Below are positions 36,354 to 45,889 of a stretch of 64,000 bases of DNA, piece by piece. The notes beneath the pieces are model-generated. The model was not told where the DNA came from. It searched no databases and was given only the letters and a program-made list of their open reading frames with translations. A program made the position numbers and the translations under genes. Each line of letters opens with the position of its first letter. Position 1 is the first letter of the stretch. This stretch comes from Anaerolineae bacterium (GTDB lineage Bacteria > Chloroflexota > Anaerolineae > Aggregatilineales > Phototrophicaceae): positions 558,001-622,000 of the forward strand of contig JAJECX010000003.1 in NCBI GenBank assembly GCA_022821805.1, read 5' to 3'.

Positions 36354-37232
36354 ATGACCTGGCACAGCAGGCACGATCTGCCTTGGCTGCTCGCCTTTGT
36401 GCTGCCGGCTTTTGTTATTGTCGTGGCGGTGCAGTTTTATCCGCTGGCTTATTCGGCTTTGCTGTCGGTGCAGGAATGGTCGCTGACCGAGTCGCAGGAG
36501 CCGCAAGGTTTCGTCGGCTTGGACAATTTTCGCGCTGAATTGGGCGATTCGACCTTTCAGCGGTCGGTTCGCAACAGCATAGTGATCACTGGCGGGGCGG
36601 TCATCCTGGAGATGCTCCTGGGCGTCTGCCTCGCTTATTTGACGATGGGCTCAAGCTGGCGCATGCGGGCGGTGCGCACGCTGCTCATCTTGCCGATGGT
36701 GATTGCGCCGGTCGCGGCTGGCACGCTTTGGCGCATCCTGCTGAACTCGCGCGCCGGCTTGGTCAATCACCTGCTGAGCGCAATCGGCGTTCAGGGACCG
36801 GAGTGGCTGGCGTCGTCCGATTGGGCGCTGGTATCGGTGATATTGCTGGATACCTGGCAGTGGACGCCATTCGTCTTGCTAGTCGCTGGCGCCGCGATCG
36901 CCAGTATTCCGACCGATCTGCTGGAAGTGGCGGCGATTGACGGCGCCTCTCGCTGGCGGACCTTCCTGCATGTCGAGCTGCCGCTGCTGCTGCCGCTCCT
37001 GCTGCTGACCCTGGTTTTCCGGATGCTGGAGTCGCTTTTGTCGCTCGATTCCATTTATTCGCTGACCTTCGGCGGTCCCGGATTCAGCACCTATACGCTG
37101 ACCTTCTACATTTATACGCAAGGCTTGCGGAACTTCAATTTCGGGGCGGCGGCGGCATCGTCCTGGATATTCATGGCTTTCGCCAGTCTCAGCATCTGGC
37201 TGGCTTTCCGCTTTCAACGGCGGGATTGGTAG
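36354..37232 (+). CDS. Sugar ABC transporter permease (MalF-like)
   Basis: A 292-residue inner-membrane permease with six predicted helices. The EAA loop that contacts the ATPase is clear (LLEVAAIDGASRWRTFLHVELPLLLP, residues about 187-212). It pairs with the permease at 37263 and the binding protein at 34939. The ATG at 36354 puts the first helix (LPWLLAFVLPAFVIVVAVQF) at the N-terminus; the frame is open from 36318. The ATPase must come from elsewhere, as with shared MsmX/MalK-type subunits. Confidence 0.9.
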   Translation: MTWHSRHDLPWLLAFVLPAFVIVVAVQFYPLAYSALLSVQEWSLTESQEPQGFVGLDNFRAELGDSTFQRSVRNSIVITGGAVILEMLLGVCLAYLTMGSSWRMRAVRTLLILPMVIAPVAAGTLWRILLNSRAGLVNHLLSAIGVQGPEWLASSDWALVSVILLDTWQWTPFVLLVAGAAIASIPTDLLEVAAIDGASRWRTFLHVELPLLLPLLLLTLVFRMLESLLSLDSIYSLTFGGPGFSTYTLTFYIYTQGLRNFNFGAAAASSWIFMAFASLSIWLAFRFQRRDW

Positions 37233-37262
37233 GCGCTCCCGTCCCCGTTTCGAGAGGCTAAC

Positions 37263-38111
37263 TTGAGCCGAAACAAATCTCTCAGTCAGCAGATACTTGC
37301 GCTTCTTCGCTTGCTGATATTGGCGATCGCCTGCCTGGCGGTGCTGGCGCCTTTGGCTTATTTGGTCATCAACAGCATCAAGTTGCCGCGCGAATTCTTA
37401 ACGGTGCCGCCGACGATTCTGCCGACGGAAGTCACTTTCCAGCATTATGAAGAATTGATCGATGACAGCAAGACCATACGATATTTCCGCAACAGCCTCA
37501 CGGTCGCGCTCTGGACCACCGCCATCACGATTCTGAGCGGGACGCTGGCTGCCTACGGGCTGGCGCGCATGCGCCTCGCCGCTCGTTTCCTGGCGCTGAT
37601 CACCTTCCTCTTTTTGTTCATACGCTTTTATCCGCGCGTGACGACGGTCATACCCTTCTTTCTGGTGATGCGCGAGCTTGACCTGCTGGATACGGTCTGG
37701 GCGATCATCATAGGTCAGCTCGGCATTACGATTCCCTTCGTGACCTGGCTGATGCTGGTAGTCTTTCAGGATTTGCCGGCGGAAATCGAAGAAGCGGCGA
37801 TCGTCGATGGCGCCAGCATCTGGCAGCGATTCTGGCGCGTCGTCTTGCCGATTGTGATGCCGAGTGTTTCGGCAGCTGCGATACTGACCGCATTCTTGTC
37901 CTGGAATGAGTTTCTGATCGCCTCAAGCGTGGCGCGGCGCAAAGCCAGCGTCTTGTCCATCGCGGTCGCCAGTTTTGTCAGTGACAAGGGCATCCAGTGG
38001 GGACCCATGGCCGCCATGAGCGTCGTGATGATTGTGCCGATGATCATATTCGCCTTGTTCGCGCAGAAGTATCTGATTCGCGGCATCACCTTCGGCGCGG
38101 TCAAGGGATGA
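37263..38111 (+). CDS. Sugar ABC transporter permease (MalG-like)
   Basis: A 282-residue permease with six predicted helices and the EAA loop EIEEAAIVDGASIWQRFWRVVLP. The C-terminus ends RGITFGAVKG, typical of MalG/LacG-like permeases. The start is a TTG with GAGAGG upstream. It lies 30 bases after the MalF-like gene and completes the importer that starts at 34939. Confidence 0.9.
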   Translation: MSRNKSLSQQILALLRLLILAIACLAVLAPLAYLVINSIKLPREFLTVPPTILPTEVTFQHYEELIDDSKTIRYFRNSLTVALWTTAITILSGTLAAYGLARMRLAARFLALITFLFLFIRFYPRVTTVIPFFLVMRELDLLDTVWAIIIGQLGITIPFVTWLMLVVFQDLPAEIEEAAIVDGASIWQRFWRVVLPIVMPSVSAAAILTAFLSWNEFLIASSVARRKASVLSIAVASFVSDKGIQWGPMAAMSVVMIVPMIIFALFAQKYLIRGITFGAVKG

Positions 38112-38230
38112 GGCATTTCTTTCCGCATAGCTGATGCCAATATCACCGAGCGTTGAATCAGGCGCGCGGTTGTGGTATTAACAGGGCATTCGATTCGTTG
38201 CGCCGGCACTGACCCGGGAGGATACCAACC

Positions 38231-38809
38231 TTGGATAGAGATACAGCCTACGACATCGTTTGCGAGCACGTGCAAGCGGATTCGCTGCGCAAACACATGC
38301 TGGCGGTCGAGTTTGCCATGCGCGCCTATGCCGCGCACTATAACGAAGACCCTGAGCCATGGGGACTGGTCGGCTTGCTGCACGACTTTGACTGGGAAAT
38401 TCACCCATCGCTGGAGCAGCATCCGATGGATGGCGCGCCGATTCTGCGCGAGCGCGGTTTGGGCGAGGAGGACATCCGCACGATCCTCAGTCACGGTCCG
38501 CTGGCGGCTGACGACCGGACCACGCTGCGCGACAAGGCGCTGTACGCGGTCGATGAGTTGACCGGCTTGATCACGGCTGTTGCGCTGGTCAGACCCAGCA
38601 AGGATATCCGCGATGTTAAAGTGCGCAGCATCCGCAAGAAGTGGAAGGACAAAGCATTCGCCGCCGGGGTCAATCGGCAGGATGTGATTGATGGCTGCGC
38701 CGTCTTGGGCGTGGACGTCTGGGAGTTTCACGTGCCGCTGGTGCTGAAAGCGATGCAGGAAAACGCCGCCGAGCTTGGGCTCGACGGCGCGCTGGGCGCT
38801 AAGGGCTAG
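38231..38809 (+). CDS. HD-domain metal-dependent phosphohydrolase
   Basis: A 192-residue cytosolic protein with an HD fold. Visible are the first His (LRKHMLAVE, about residue 22), the HD pair LLHDFDW (about 53) and a later Asp in AVDELTGL (about 110). This short form matches HDIG-type hydrolases that act on nucleotides or phosphoesters (COG2316-like); the substrate is unknown. The start is a TTG with GGAGG 9 bases upstream. It stands between the sugar importer and the convergent LysM gene and is probably transcribed alone. Confidence 0.8.
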   Translation: MDRDTAYDIVCEHVQADSLRKHMLAVEFAMRAYAAHYNEDPEPWGLVGLLHDFDWEIHPSLEQHPMDGAPILRERGLGEEDIRTILSHGPLAADDRTTLRDKALYAVDELTGLITAVALVRPSKDIRDVKVRSIRKKWKDKAFAAGVNRQDVIDGCAVLGVDVWEFHVPLVLKAMQENAAELGLDGALGAKG

Positions 38810-38816
38810 CTAGCCG

Positions 38817-41465
38817 CTAGACGCGAACGTGGACGGGCGTGCCAAGCGGCGCAAATTCCCAGAACCATTGCGCGTCGGCATTGGTGAGGTTGACGCAGCC
38901 ATGGCTCATGGGCGTGCCAAACATCGTGTGCCACCACGTGCCGTGTATGGCGTAGCCGGCGTGGAAATACATCGGCCATTCCACATTGTCTAAGCTGTAG
39001 CCGGGTCCGCTCATGGTCTGCGAACGATACTTGAGATAGATCTTGTAGTCACCTTGCACCGTCGGTGTCATCATTTTGCCGCTGGATATCAGCGCCCGCT
39101 TTTGCAGGACGCCATTTTCGTAGGCGTAAATGGATTGCCGCCCCAGCTCGATGACGATCTCGCGCCCGACGCCAACACGCGGGCCCGGGTGATGATGGGT
39201 GGTGTAGAAGAGCTTGTAACTCGAATTGTCCGGCAGATAGCTCAGGTACTCCGCGAACGAAGGTATCCGCAGCGTCTGTTGGTGGTGCAGCGCGTAAGGA
39301 GGGATTATGCCGTTGATTTTGGCGAGCACTCTCCACTCCATATTAAACCGCACGCCAAGCTCCGTTAGGTATTCGCCGCGGCCGACGGTGTATTGCTGAC
39401 CGAGGTCGCCAGCAGGATAGATGCCGGGAGCGGGCATAGTTGTTACGACGGGAAGCGCCCGACCTGCTGGGGCGGCCGGTGGCGCTGCCTGCGCTGGCGC
39501 CGGGCTGCTCGCATCGTTGGTGGCGGCCGGCGGCGCGAATGAATCCAGGTGGCTGACGCGGAGCGTGTTTCCGGCGTGGATGCGGGTCACGTCCTCTATG
39601 CCGTTGGCGCGCATCAAGGCATCAAGCGAGACGCCGTATCGTTTCGCGATGCTGAACAAGGTTTCTCCACGCTGAACGGTATGCGTCTTGGGCTGCGTTG
39701 ACGGCGAAGTATTATCAGCGGTCGGCTCTGGCTCGGGCTCAGGCGGGGCGTCTTGCGTATCCGGGGCGCGTCCGCCGGCCGGTATCTCCAATTCCTGCCC
39801 TACGAAGATAACCCAGGTCCAGACATCATTCAGCGCTTGCAGGTCGTAAAGCGAGACGCCGTACGCCGCCGCGATTTTGGCCAGCGACTCGCCGAATTTC
39901 ACCTTATGCGTGATGCCGCTGGCTTCGACCTGTGGCTCGGGCTCTTTCGGCGCTGGACTTTCCTCAGGCGTCGCCGGTTCCGCGGGCAATTTGGATTCGA
40001 GCACGTTGGATTCGAGCACGGGCGATCCGCCGGCGGGGATTTCGAGTTCGTGACCCACATACAGAATCGAGCTCCAGATGTCATTCAGCGTCTGCAAGTC
40101 GTATAGGGAGACTCCGTAAGCCTCGGCGATCTTGGCCATCGACTCGCCAAATTTGACCCGATGCGTGATGCCGCTGGCTTCGACCTGTGGTTCCGGTTCT
40201 TCCGGCGCTGGACTTTCATCAGGCGTTGCCGGTTCCGCGGGCCGCTCGGATACGCGGTCGGGCGATCCGCCAGCGGGGATTTCGAGTTCGTGACCCACAT
40301 ACAGAATCGAGCTCCAGATGTCATTCAGCGTCTGCAAGTCGTATAGGGAGACACCATAAGCGGCCGCGATTTTGGCCAGCGATTCGCCGAATTTCACCTT
40401 ATGCGTGATGCCGCTGGCTTCGACCGTCAGTTCCGGCTCTTCCGGCGCTGGACTTTCCTCAGGCGTCGCCGGTTCCGCGGGCCGCTCGGATTCGCGGACG
40501 GGCGATCCGCCGGCGGGGATTTCGAGTTCGTGACCCACATACAGAATCGAGCTCCAGATGTCATTCAGCGTCTGCAAGTCGTATAGGGAGACACCATAGG
40601 CTGCCGCGATTTTGGCCAGCGACTCGCCGACCTGCACCTTGTGAGTGATGCCGCTGGCTTCGACCAGTTCCACCGTTGCAGGAGTATCGACTAAGGTGAC
40701 CGATTCCGCGGGCAAACCGAGTTCACTGGGAGGCTTTCCTCCCGGGGGAATCTTCAGTTCTTGGCCCGCGTAGATGATCCAGGACCAGATATTGTTCGCT
40801 GCCCGCAGGTCGTAAAGCGATACGCCATAAGCCGCCGCGATCGTTCCCAGCGAATCGCCAGCGCGAACAATGTGCGTGACGCTGTCAGCCGCGGCTGTGA
40901 CCGGCGGATCGGTCTGAACGGGCGCGGACGCCTGTCCAGCAACGGGCAGCGCCAATTCGTCGCCCGGATAAATCCAGCCGAAGATATTGTTAAGCTTGAT
41001 CAGGTCGCTCAGGGCGATGCCATACTGCCTGGCGATGCTTCCGAGCGTTTCGCCATGACGCACAATATGCCTGCCTCGCGCGACAAGCGTCGCGTCGGCT
41101 TCGGATGAGTCCGCAGGTATCGTCAACTGTTGCCAGCTGAAAATGCTGTGCGCGTCTTTGATCCCATTTGCCGAAGCCAGCGTAAAGATGTCCACGCCAT
41201 ACTGCTGGGCAATCAAGCCGAGCGTCTCGCCAGGGCGAACGATGTGTGTAGCCGCAGTTGGCCGCTGCGCCTGCGCGGCGCCCGCCAGCAGTACTATCAC
41301 CAAGTAAGCCAGCGCTCGAACGGCAAGCGAAACCAGCGAATAAACCGTGCTTGTGCGATCAGCTGGTCCGGCAGCCTCGCGCCTGACGCGCCGACGGCGA
41401 ATGCGACCATTCATAATTGAAGCGGGCGGCTTTAGCCTGTAGTATGCTAAGGTTGTATTTGCCAT
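38817..41465 (-). CDS. L,D-transpeptidase with nine LysM domains
   Basis: An 882-residue cell-wall protein. After a basic N-terminus comes one hydrophobic segment (about residues 44-67) that serves as signal or anchor. Nine LysM peptidoglycan-binding modules follow (each about 44 residues, starting THIVRPGETL...), and then a C-terminal YkuD domain. The YkuD catalytic motif HGTWWH ... SHGCVNL (His and Cys present) makes 3-3 peptide cross-links or attaches proteins to peptidoglycan. LysM copies 3-7 share the core YGVSLYDL, and copies 4-6 are nearly identical even in DNA. Acidic Pro/Glu-rich linkers separate them. The ATG at 41465 is used. Confidence 0.92.
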   Translation of the reverse strand: MANTTLAYYRLKPPASIMNGRIRRRRVRREAAGPADRTSTVYSLVSLAVRALAYLVIVLLAGAAQAQRPTAATHIVRPGETLGLIAQQYGVDIFTLASANGIKDAHSIFSWQQLTIPADSSEADATLVARGRHIVRHGETLGSIARQYGIALSDLIKLNNIFGWIYPGDELALPVAGQASAPVQTDPPVTAAADSVTHIVRAGDSLGTIAAAYGVSLYDLRAANNIWSWIIYAGQELKIPPGGKPPSELGLPAESVTLVDTPATVELVEASGITHKVQVGESLAKIAAAYGVSLYDLQTLNDIWSSILYVGHELEIPAGGSPVRESERPAEPATPEESPAPEEPELTVEASGITHKVKFGESLAKIAAAYGVSLYDLQTLNDIWSSILYVGHELEIPAGGSPDRVSERPAEPATPDESPAPEEPEPQVEASGITHRVKFGESMAKIAEAYGVSLYDLQTLNDIWSSILYVGHELEIPAGGSPVLESNVLESKLPAEPATPEESPAPKEPEPQVEASGITHKVKFGESLAKIAAAYGVSLYDLQALNDVWTWVIFVGQELEIPAGGRAPDTQDAPPEPEPEPTADNTSPSTQPKTHTVQRGETLFSIAKRYGVSLDALMRANGIEDVTRIHAGNTLRVSHLDSFAPPAATNDASSPAPAQAAPPAAPAGRALPVVTTMPAPGIYPAGDLGQQYTVGRGEYLTELGVRFNMEWRVLAKINGIIPPYALHHQQTLRIPSFAEYLSYLPDNSSYKLFYTTHHHPGPRVGVGREIVIELGRQSIYAYENGVLQKRALISSGKMMTPTVQGDYKIYLKYRSQTMSGPGYSLDNVEWPMYFHAGYAIHGTWWHTMFGTPMSHGCVNLTNADAQWFWEFAPLGTPVHVRV
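40021..40640. repeat. Tandem 240-bp repeats within the LysM gene
   Basis: Segments starting at 40021, 40261 and 40501 are almost identical over at least 130 bases and spaced exactly 240 bases apart. One period is one LysM plus one linker (80 residues). A more diverged unit precedes at about 39780. This indicates recent amplification or gene conversion, and copy number may vary between strains. Confidence 0.85.
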
Positions 41466-41653
41466 GGCAGTTGCCTTCCATCACATGAAAATCGCTCGCT
41501 GCTTATAGTGAAACCAAGGAGCGGCGGGAAGGCAATGGGGCTGCCGCAATCGTTGCGGTGGCGTAGGCTGTTAGGCTGGCAAGCGTATGGAGAATTCGTT
41601 ACACTTCGGTTCGCAGCGTCAGAATTGCGCCGCAGTTAGGGAGGACTAGCGAT

Positions 41654-43789
41654 ATGTCCCAATCAAGAGTCAATCGGCTTGGACGGCGTGGAACGCTGAT
41701 CGCTGTCTTGACGATGTGCCTGGTCTTCGCTACGTCGCCTGGCTTGGCGCAGAACTCGATCAACGTTTTGGCGCCGGGCGCAATCGTTTCGGGCGTGCTT
41801 GGTCCCGCCAGCAATGCCACCACCTATGTATTTGACGCGGGCGCGAACACCTTGGCGACGATTTCGCTGGAAAATATCAGCGGCGGTTCGCTCGCCTTGC
41901 TGATCAGCGACATCAACGGCAATACGATCGCGCAGGCGGCTGATACGGCTGGCGTCGGATCGCTGGTTGTTGGCAGTCTCGCGCTCAGCGGGGGCGGCCG
42001 CTACAATGTCTTCGTCTATTTCTCCCCTGGAAGCGGCGCGCCCGATACGACCTTCGATATCCGATTGGACTTGGCGCAAAGCAGCGCGGCCGATGCCGCG
42101 GCGCCAGAAGCATCGGCGGCTGAGCCCCAACTCATATTGTTGGGCGCCGGCATTGATGTGCGGCTGAATTGGAATGGCGCCGCCGACTTGAACCTTGAAG
42201 TGCGCGACCCCACCGGGCAGGCGCTCCACTGGAATTCGCGCGCGACGACTAACGGTGGCGCATTCGGGTTCGACGCCAATGGATTGTGCGAGGTGATCAG
42301 CGGCGCGCCGGAAGAAAGCGCCATCTGGCAGCCCGGTTTCTTGTCGACTGGCAGTTACGAGGTCATCGTATATTATGAGCAGGCTTGCGACGCGCTGACG
42401 GGCACGGTTCCCTTCCAGCTTGAAGTCATGGTCGATGGCGCATCGGCCGGGCAAGTGGATACTTTGCTCTCGCCCGGTGGCGCAGCGGGCAAAAACGTTT
42501 ACGTGACACGCTTCGAGATCGCGGCCGACGGCGGCGCCGATCTCAGCATTGGCGGCGCCTATCCGGATTCGAGCCTGACGCTGCTGCCCGCCGGCTTCGA
42601 TATCACCTCGGTGGTGGCGACGCCGATCGTGCGCGATGTGCCGGTCCGTGGCGAGATCAGCAACCAGCAGCCTTTCCTGACCTATTCCTTCGCCGGCGCC
42701 GCAGACGAGTTGATATCGGTGGATATGCAGGCGATAGGGCCTAATCTGGATACCTTGCTGCAGATCGTTGATCCCGCTGGCAAGGTGGTCAACGTGAATG
42801 ACGATGCCTTTGGCGGAACGACCGATTCCTCGATCGCCAACGCCCGGCTGCTGAGCGCTGGCGCCTACACGATCATCGCCTCGCGCTACGCCAAGGATAT
42901 CGGCGGCACCGAAGGAGAGTTCCAGATCACGCTCTCCGGTCCCACGAGTGATGTGGCAAGCCAACTGACGAGCCTGAATCTGCCCCAGGGCGATATTGAG
43001 GTCAGCCTCTTTTGGAGCACGAACGCCGATTTGCAGCTGCTGGTGCGCGATCCCGCTGGCGAATCGGTATTTGATGACAACCCGTTGGTCGTCAGCGGCG
43101 GCATCCTGCAGGAAGCCGGAAATGTGAATTGCGTTCCGGCGGCGACCGGCTCGCCAGTTTCCTATATCTACTGGCCCCCCGGCACGATCCGCCCCGGCAC
43201 TTACGAAGTCGAAGTTTGGTATCAAAACGCCTGTACCGAGCTGCCGCCAGCGGTCGATTTTACCCTGCTGATTGAGGTCAACGGTCAAGTGGTCGCCGAT
43301 GCCCGCGAATTCCCGCAGGCGGGGCAGCGCTATGTGACGAACTTCACCGTGACGCCTGCCGGCGAGGCATTCGCCGGCGAAGCGGGCTTCATTGACGCTG
43401 GCAGCCGCACACTCGCCTATCAGGAGGAAGCCTTCGACGCGCCCTTGATTGAAAGCGGTCAGAACTTAACCGGCGTCATCAGCGCGGAAAACCCCTTTGA
43501 TGTATACCGATTTAATGGCATTGCCGGCGAATCGGTGACGATCAGCATGTTGGCGGCGACGCAGACCCTGGATACGAATCTTTATCTGATCAGCCCGGGC
43601 GATCGGCAGATTGCGGCGAACGACGATGCCGATCCGGTATTGCTGGGCGCCGGCGGCCGCAAGACCGATTCGCTGATCAGCGGCTTTGTGCTGACGGAGA
43701 ACGGTCCCTATACGATCATAGCGACGCGCTACGCGAATCAGTATGGCGGCACGCTGGGCGTCTATTCATTGACCTTGCGTGTGAATTAG
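41654..43789 (+). CDS. Secreted protein with PPC and YfaP-like (DUF2135-type) domains
   Basis: A 711-residue exported protein. A Sec signal peptide (residues about 10-33, ending GLAQ) is followed by alternating beta-rich domains. There is an N-terminal PPC-like domain, and two copies of a module GIDVRLNWNGAADLNLEVRDPTG / GDIEVSLFWSTNADLQLLVRDPAG with paired cysteines, which resembles DUF2135/YfaP. Two clear PPC domains follow the modules (LTYSFAGAADELISVDM..., DVYRFNGIAGESVTISM...). PPC domains usually accompany secreted enzymes, but no catalytic domain is seen. The role is probably in binding or in the surface layer. GGAGG precedes the ATG. Confidence 0.8.
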   Translation: MSQSRVNRLGRRGTLIAVLTMCLVFATSPGLAQNSINVLAPGAIVSGVLGPASNATTYVFDAGANTLATISLENISGGSLALLISDINGNTIAQAADTAGVGSLVVGSLALSGGGRYNVFVYFSPGSGAPDTTFDIRLDLAQSSAADAAAPEASAAEPQLILLGAGIDVRLNWNGAADLNLEVRDPTGQALHWNSRATTNGGAFGFDANGLCEVISGAPEESAIWQPGFLSTGSYEVIVYYEQACDALTGTVPFQLEVMVDGASAGQVDTLLSPGGAAGKNVYVTRFEIAADGGADLSIGGAYPDSSLTLLPAGFDITSVVATPIVRDVPVRGEISNQQPFLTYSFAGAADELISVDMQAIGPNLDTLLQIVDPAGKVVNVNDDAFGGTTDSSIANARLLSAGAYTIIASRYAKDIGGTEGEFQITLSGPTSDVASQLTSLNLPQGDIEVSLFWSTNADLQLLVRDPAGESVFDDNPLVVSGGILQEAGNVNCVPAATGSPVSYIYWPPGTIRPGTYEVEVWYQNACTELPPAVDFTLLIEVNGQVVADAREFPQAGQRYVTNFTVTPAGEAFAGEAGFIDAGSRTLAYQEEAFDAPLIESGQNLTGVISAENPFDVYRFNGIAGESVTISMLAATQTLDTNLYLISPGDRQIAANDDADPVLLGAGGRKTDSLISGFVLTENGPYTIIATRYANQYGGTLGVYSLTLRVN

Positions 43790-43819
43790 GCGAGGCGAAA
43801 CCCGCTTGTCTTGCCATAC

Positions 43820-43848
43820 TGTACAAAGCCAGCGGCTTTTGTTATGAT
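43820..43848 (+). promoter_or_regulatory. Candidate promoter of the lipoprotein gene
   Basis: TGTACA (43820-43825), 17 bases, TATGAT (43843-43848), 43 bases before the ATG. The spacer contains the hairpin AAAGCC-AGC-GGCTTT (43825-43839) followed by TTGTT, which may end the upstream gene. Confidence 0.4.
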
Positions 43849-43890
43849 GCGCGCCTATTGTTGCCCGAATGCTTGCGAAAGTGGTTTTAG

Positions 43891-44583
43891 ATGAATCGCC
43901 GCCCGCTCCCTTATTTCCTGTTGTTCCTAACGGTGGCGCTGGCCGCCTGCGCCGGTCAAGTCAACCTTCTCGATGAGACGAAACTTCACGATACCAGTCT
44001 TTTGACCGGCGACCCCTGTGAGGCGCCCTGTTGGAACGGCATCACGCCGGGTGAAACCAGCTATCGCGATGCCGAGGTGACCCTGAAAAGCTCCGGGCGC
44101 TTCAAGATCACCGAGGAATCGGAAGCGGAAGGCGACAATCCAGGTCGGGTATTGGCTTTCGCCGAAGGCGATAACCAGCCCTGTTGCCAGGTGATTAGCC
44201 GCGATGGCGAAACGATCACCTCGTTCTTGCTTCAGCTTGCGCCTGAGATGACCTACGGACCGGTTTTTGACAAGTTTGGCGAGCCGCGCTACGTCGCCGG
44301 GCAGGCGGTTAGCGAGGAGCAGGCTTACGCCGTCTTCGTTTATCCCGATACGCCTATCGTGATCTACGCCTATGTCGCCAGCGGCGAGCAGGGCAATGTG
44401 TCAGTTGACAACAAGGTCATCGGCGTCATGTACATGGCGCCGAGCGAAATGAGGGAATTGCTGACCTGCGCCCGCTTGAACGAATGGAAAGGCTTTGTCT
44501 CCTTGGCCGCCTATTCCGGCGCGGAAGAATTTGATTATGTCGGCAGCGGCGTAGGCGATGAGGAAATCTGTCCGGAGAGTTAG
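43891..44583 (+). CDS. Lipoprotein with Chloroflexota-type CPCW domain
   Basis: A 230-residue lipoprotein. The signal sequence ends in the lipobox LAAC (Cys20), so it is lipidated and anchored outside the membrane. The core begins GDPCEAPCWNGITPGETSYRDAEVTL, a pattern I recall in many small Chloroflexota lipoproteins of unknown role. Two adjacent cysteines (QPCCQV) follow. No enzymatic motif is present. It may be co-transcribed with the S1 protein gene 50 bases downstream. Confidence 0.75.
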   Translation: MNRRPLPYFLLFLTVALAACAGQVNLLDETKLHDTSLLTGDPCEAPCWNGITPGETSYRDAEVTLKSSGRFKITEESEAEGDNPGRVLAFAEGDNQPCCQVISRDGETITSFLLQLAPEMTYGPVFDKFGEPRYVAGQAVSEEQAYAVFVYPDTPIVIYAYVASGEQGNVSVDNKVIGVMYMAPSEMRELLTCARLNEWKGFVSLAAYSGAEEFDYVGSGVGDEEICPES

Positions 44584-44633
44584 GCAAGGCGTCGATTGGA
44601 CGCCGGATTCACATTTCGAAGGAGCGGTGCAAG

Positions 44634-45314
44634 ATGGCAGCAGAAGCGGGCGCGCTAACGGTTGGGGTGGAAGTAAAAGGTACGGTCCGGCATATTGGCA
44701 TATACGGCGCCCTGGTTGATATAGGAACCGGGCAAGACGCGCTGCTCCATATATCCCAACTGGCGCGCAACGACAAGCGAAATATCGCAGACGTCGCGCC
44801 GCCCGGCAGCGAACTTACCGCCTTTGTTTACAGGACTCGTCAAGATGGATATATCGCCTTGACGATGGAAAAGCCGCCGCTGGTTCCCTGGGGCAAGATT
44901 CGCCAAGGCAGAACCTATAGGGGCCAGGTGATCCGCGTGGAGGACTTCGGCGTCTTCGTCGATTTTGGCGCCGAGCGCCCGGGCATGGTGCATGTTTCTG
45001 AAATGTCGGACAACTACGTGCGGACGCCGGGTGATGTCGCCACGGTTGGCCAGGAAGTCGAAGTGCGCGTAATTAAGAAGAATGGTCGCTCGCGGCAGAT
45101 CGACCTGACGATGAAGGCGGCGCCTGAAGAAGAGCAGGAAAGCATCGACGAGGAAGAAGAGGAGGCTGTGCCCACCGCCATGGCGCAAGCTTTCCGCCGA
45201 GCGATGCAAAGCGAACCGCTGGAAGAGGCGACGGGAAACCACCGCGAAAGCGCCCCTTCGCGGCATCGCCAAAAGCAGGAAGAAATCCTGGCGCGTACCT
45301 TGCGCGGCTCCTAG
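44634..45314 (+). CDS. RNA-binding protein with two S1 domains
   Basis: A 226-residue cytosolic protein. Two S1 (OB-fold) domains lie at about residues 10-80 (GTVRHIGIYGALVDIGTGQDALLHISQL) and 88-165 (GQVIRVEDFGVFVDFGAERPGMVHVSEM). An acidic stretch (EEEQESIDEEEEEA) and a basic tail follow. It is too short to be ribosomal protein S1. Proteins of this type bind RNA or ribosomes and are common in Chloroflexota and plastids. AAGGAG precedes the ATG. Confidence 0.82.
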   Translation: MAAEAGALTVGVEVKGTVRHIGIYGALVDIGTGQDALLHISQLARNDKRNIADVAPPGSELTAFVYRTRQDGYIALTMEKPPLVPWGKIRQGRTYRGQVIRVEDFGVFVDFGAERPGMVHVSEMSDNYVRTPGDVATVGQEVEVRVIKKNGRSRQIDLTMKAAPEEEQESIDEEEEEAVPTAMAQAFRRAMQSEPLEEATGNHRESAPSRHRQKQEEILARTLRGS

Positions 45315-45379
45315 TCCTTAGCGTGTCTTTATACGAATCTGAGCGGGGCGGGCTTGATGGCGCGCCTCGTTTTGTTGAT

Positions 45380-45859
45380 TCACGACTCGCCGAACGTTTC
45401 GCGATAGACCCGATAGCAGATCAGGGCGAATAGAAGGGTGAAGTTGGTCTCGTGGCTGAGGCACCAGGGGCAGAGCGCCTGCAGCAGCGCGAATTGCACA
45501 TAAACCAGCCACATCGAAAATAACCAGGCGAAGAGCCCAATTCCGAACATAATCAGCGAACCCCACACACGTAGAAACGCGACCTGATTCTCCAGCAATA
45601 GAAGCGCCCCAATCGCCAGGTAGACCGTGAAACCCAGGTAGGCGATCGGCACGTCAGCCAATTCCGAGTATTGACTGTTGAGCACCACGTTGCAATTGAA
45701 TGGTCCCGTCTCGACGCAGACGGCGGGCGCGTCTTCAATCTTGAGATAGCTCAGATAGCCGGCGATCATCAGACCAATCAGGACAAATAGAAGCTGGGCG
45801 CGGCGCGCGATTCTGTCTCGATTATTCGATGTGGGCACAGCGTCAACTTTGTTTTTCAT
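45380..45859 (-). CDS. Vitamin K epoxide reductase (VKOR) family protein
   Basis: A 159-residue membrane protein with four predicted helices. The loop cysteines (CVETGPFNCNVVLNSQYSEL) and the active-site CPWC (about residue 131) are present. Bacterial VKOR reoxidises a DsbA-like thioredoxin with quinone and so drives disulfide formation outside the membrane. Many homologues are fused to the thioredoxin; this one is not, and no DsbA gene is adjacent. It follows moeA by 30 bases on the same strand. Confidence 0.9.
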   Translation of the reverse strand: MKNKVDAVPTSNNRDRIARRAQLLFVLIGLMIAGYLSYLKIEDAPAVCVETGPFNCNVVLNSQYSELADVPIAYLGFTVYLAIGALLLLENQVAFLRVWGSLIMFGIGLFAWLFSMWLVYVQFALLQALCPWCLSHETNFTLLFALICYRVYRETFGES

Positions 45860-45889
45860 CTAGGGTACCTCGCCGTCTGAAATCAGCAC

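Noticed and set aside
40021..40640. CRISPR-like regular spacing of repeats
   Set aside because: The repeats are coding LysM units of 240 bp, far too long for CRISPR, with no cas genes.
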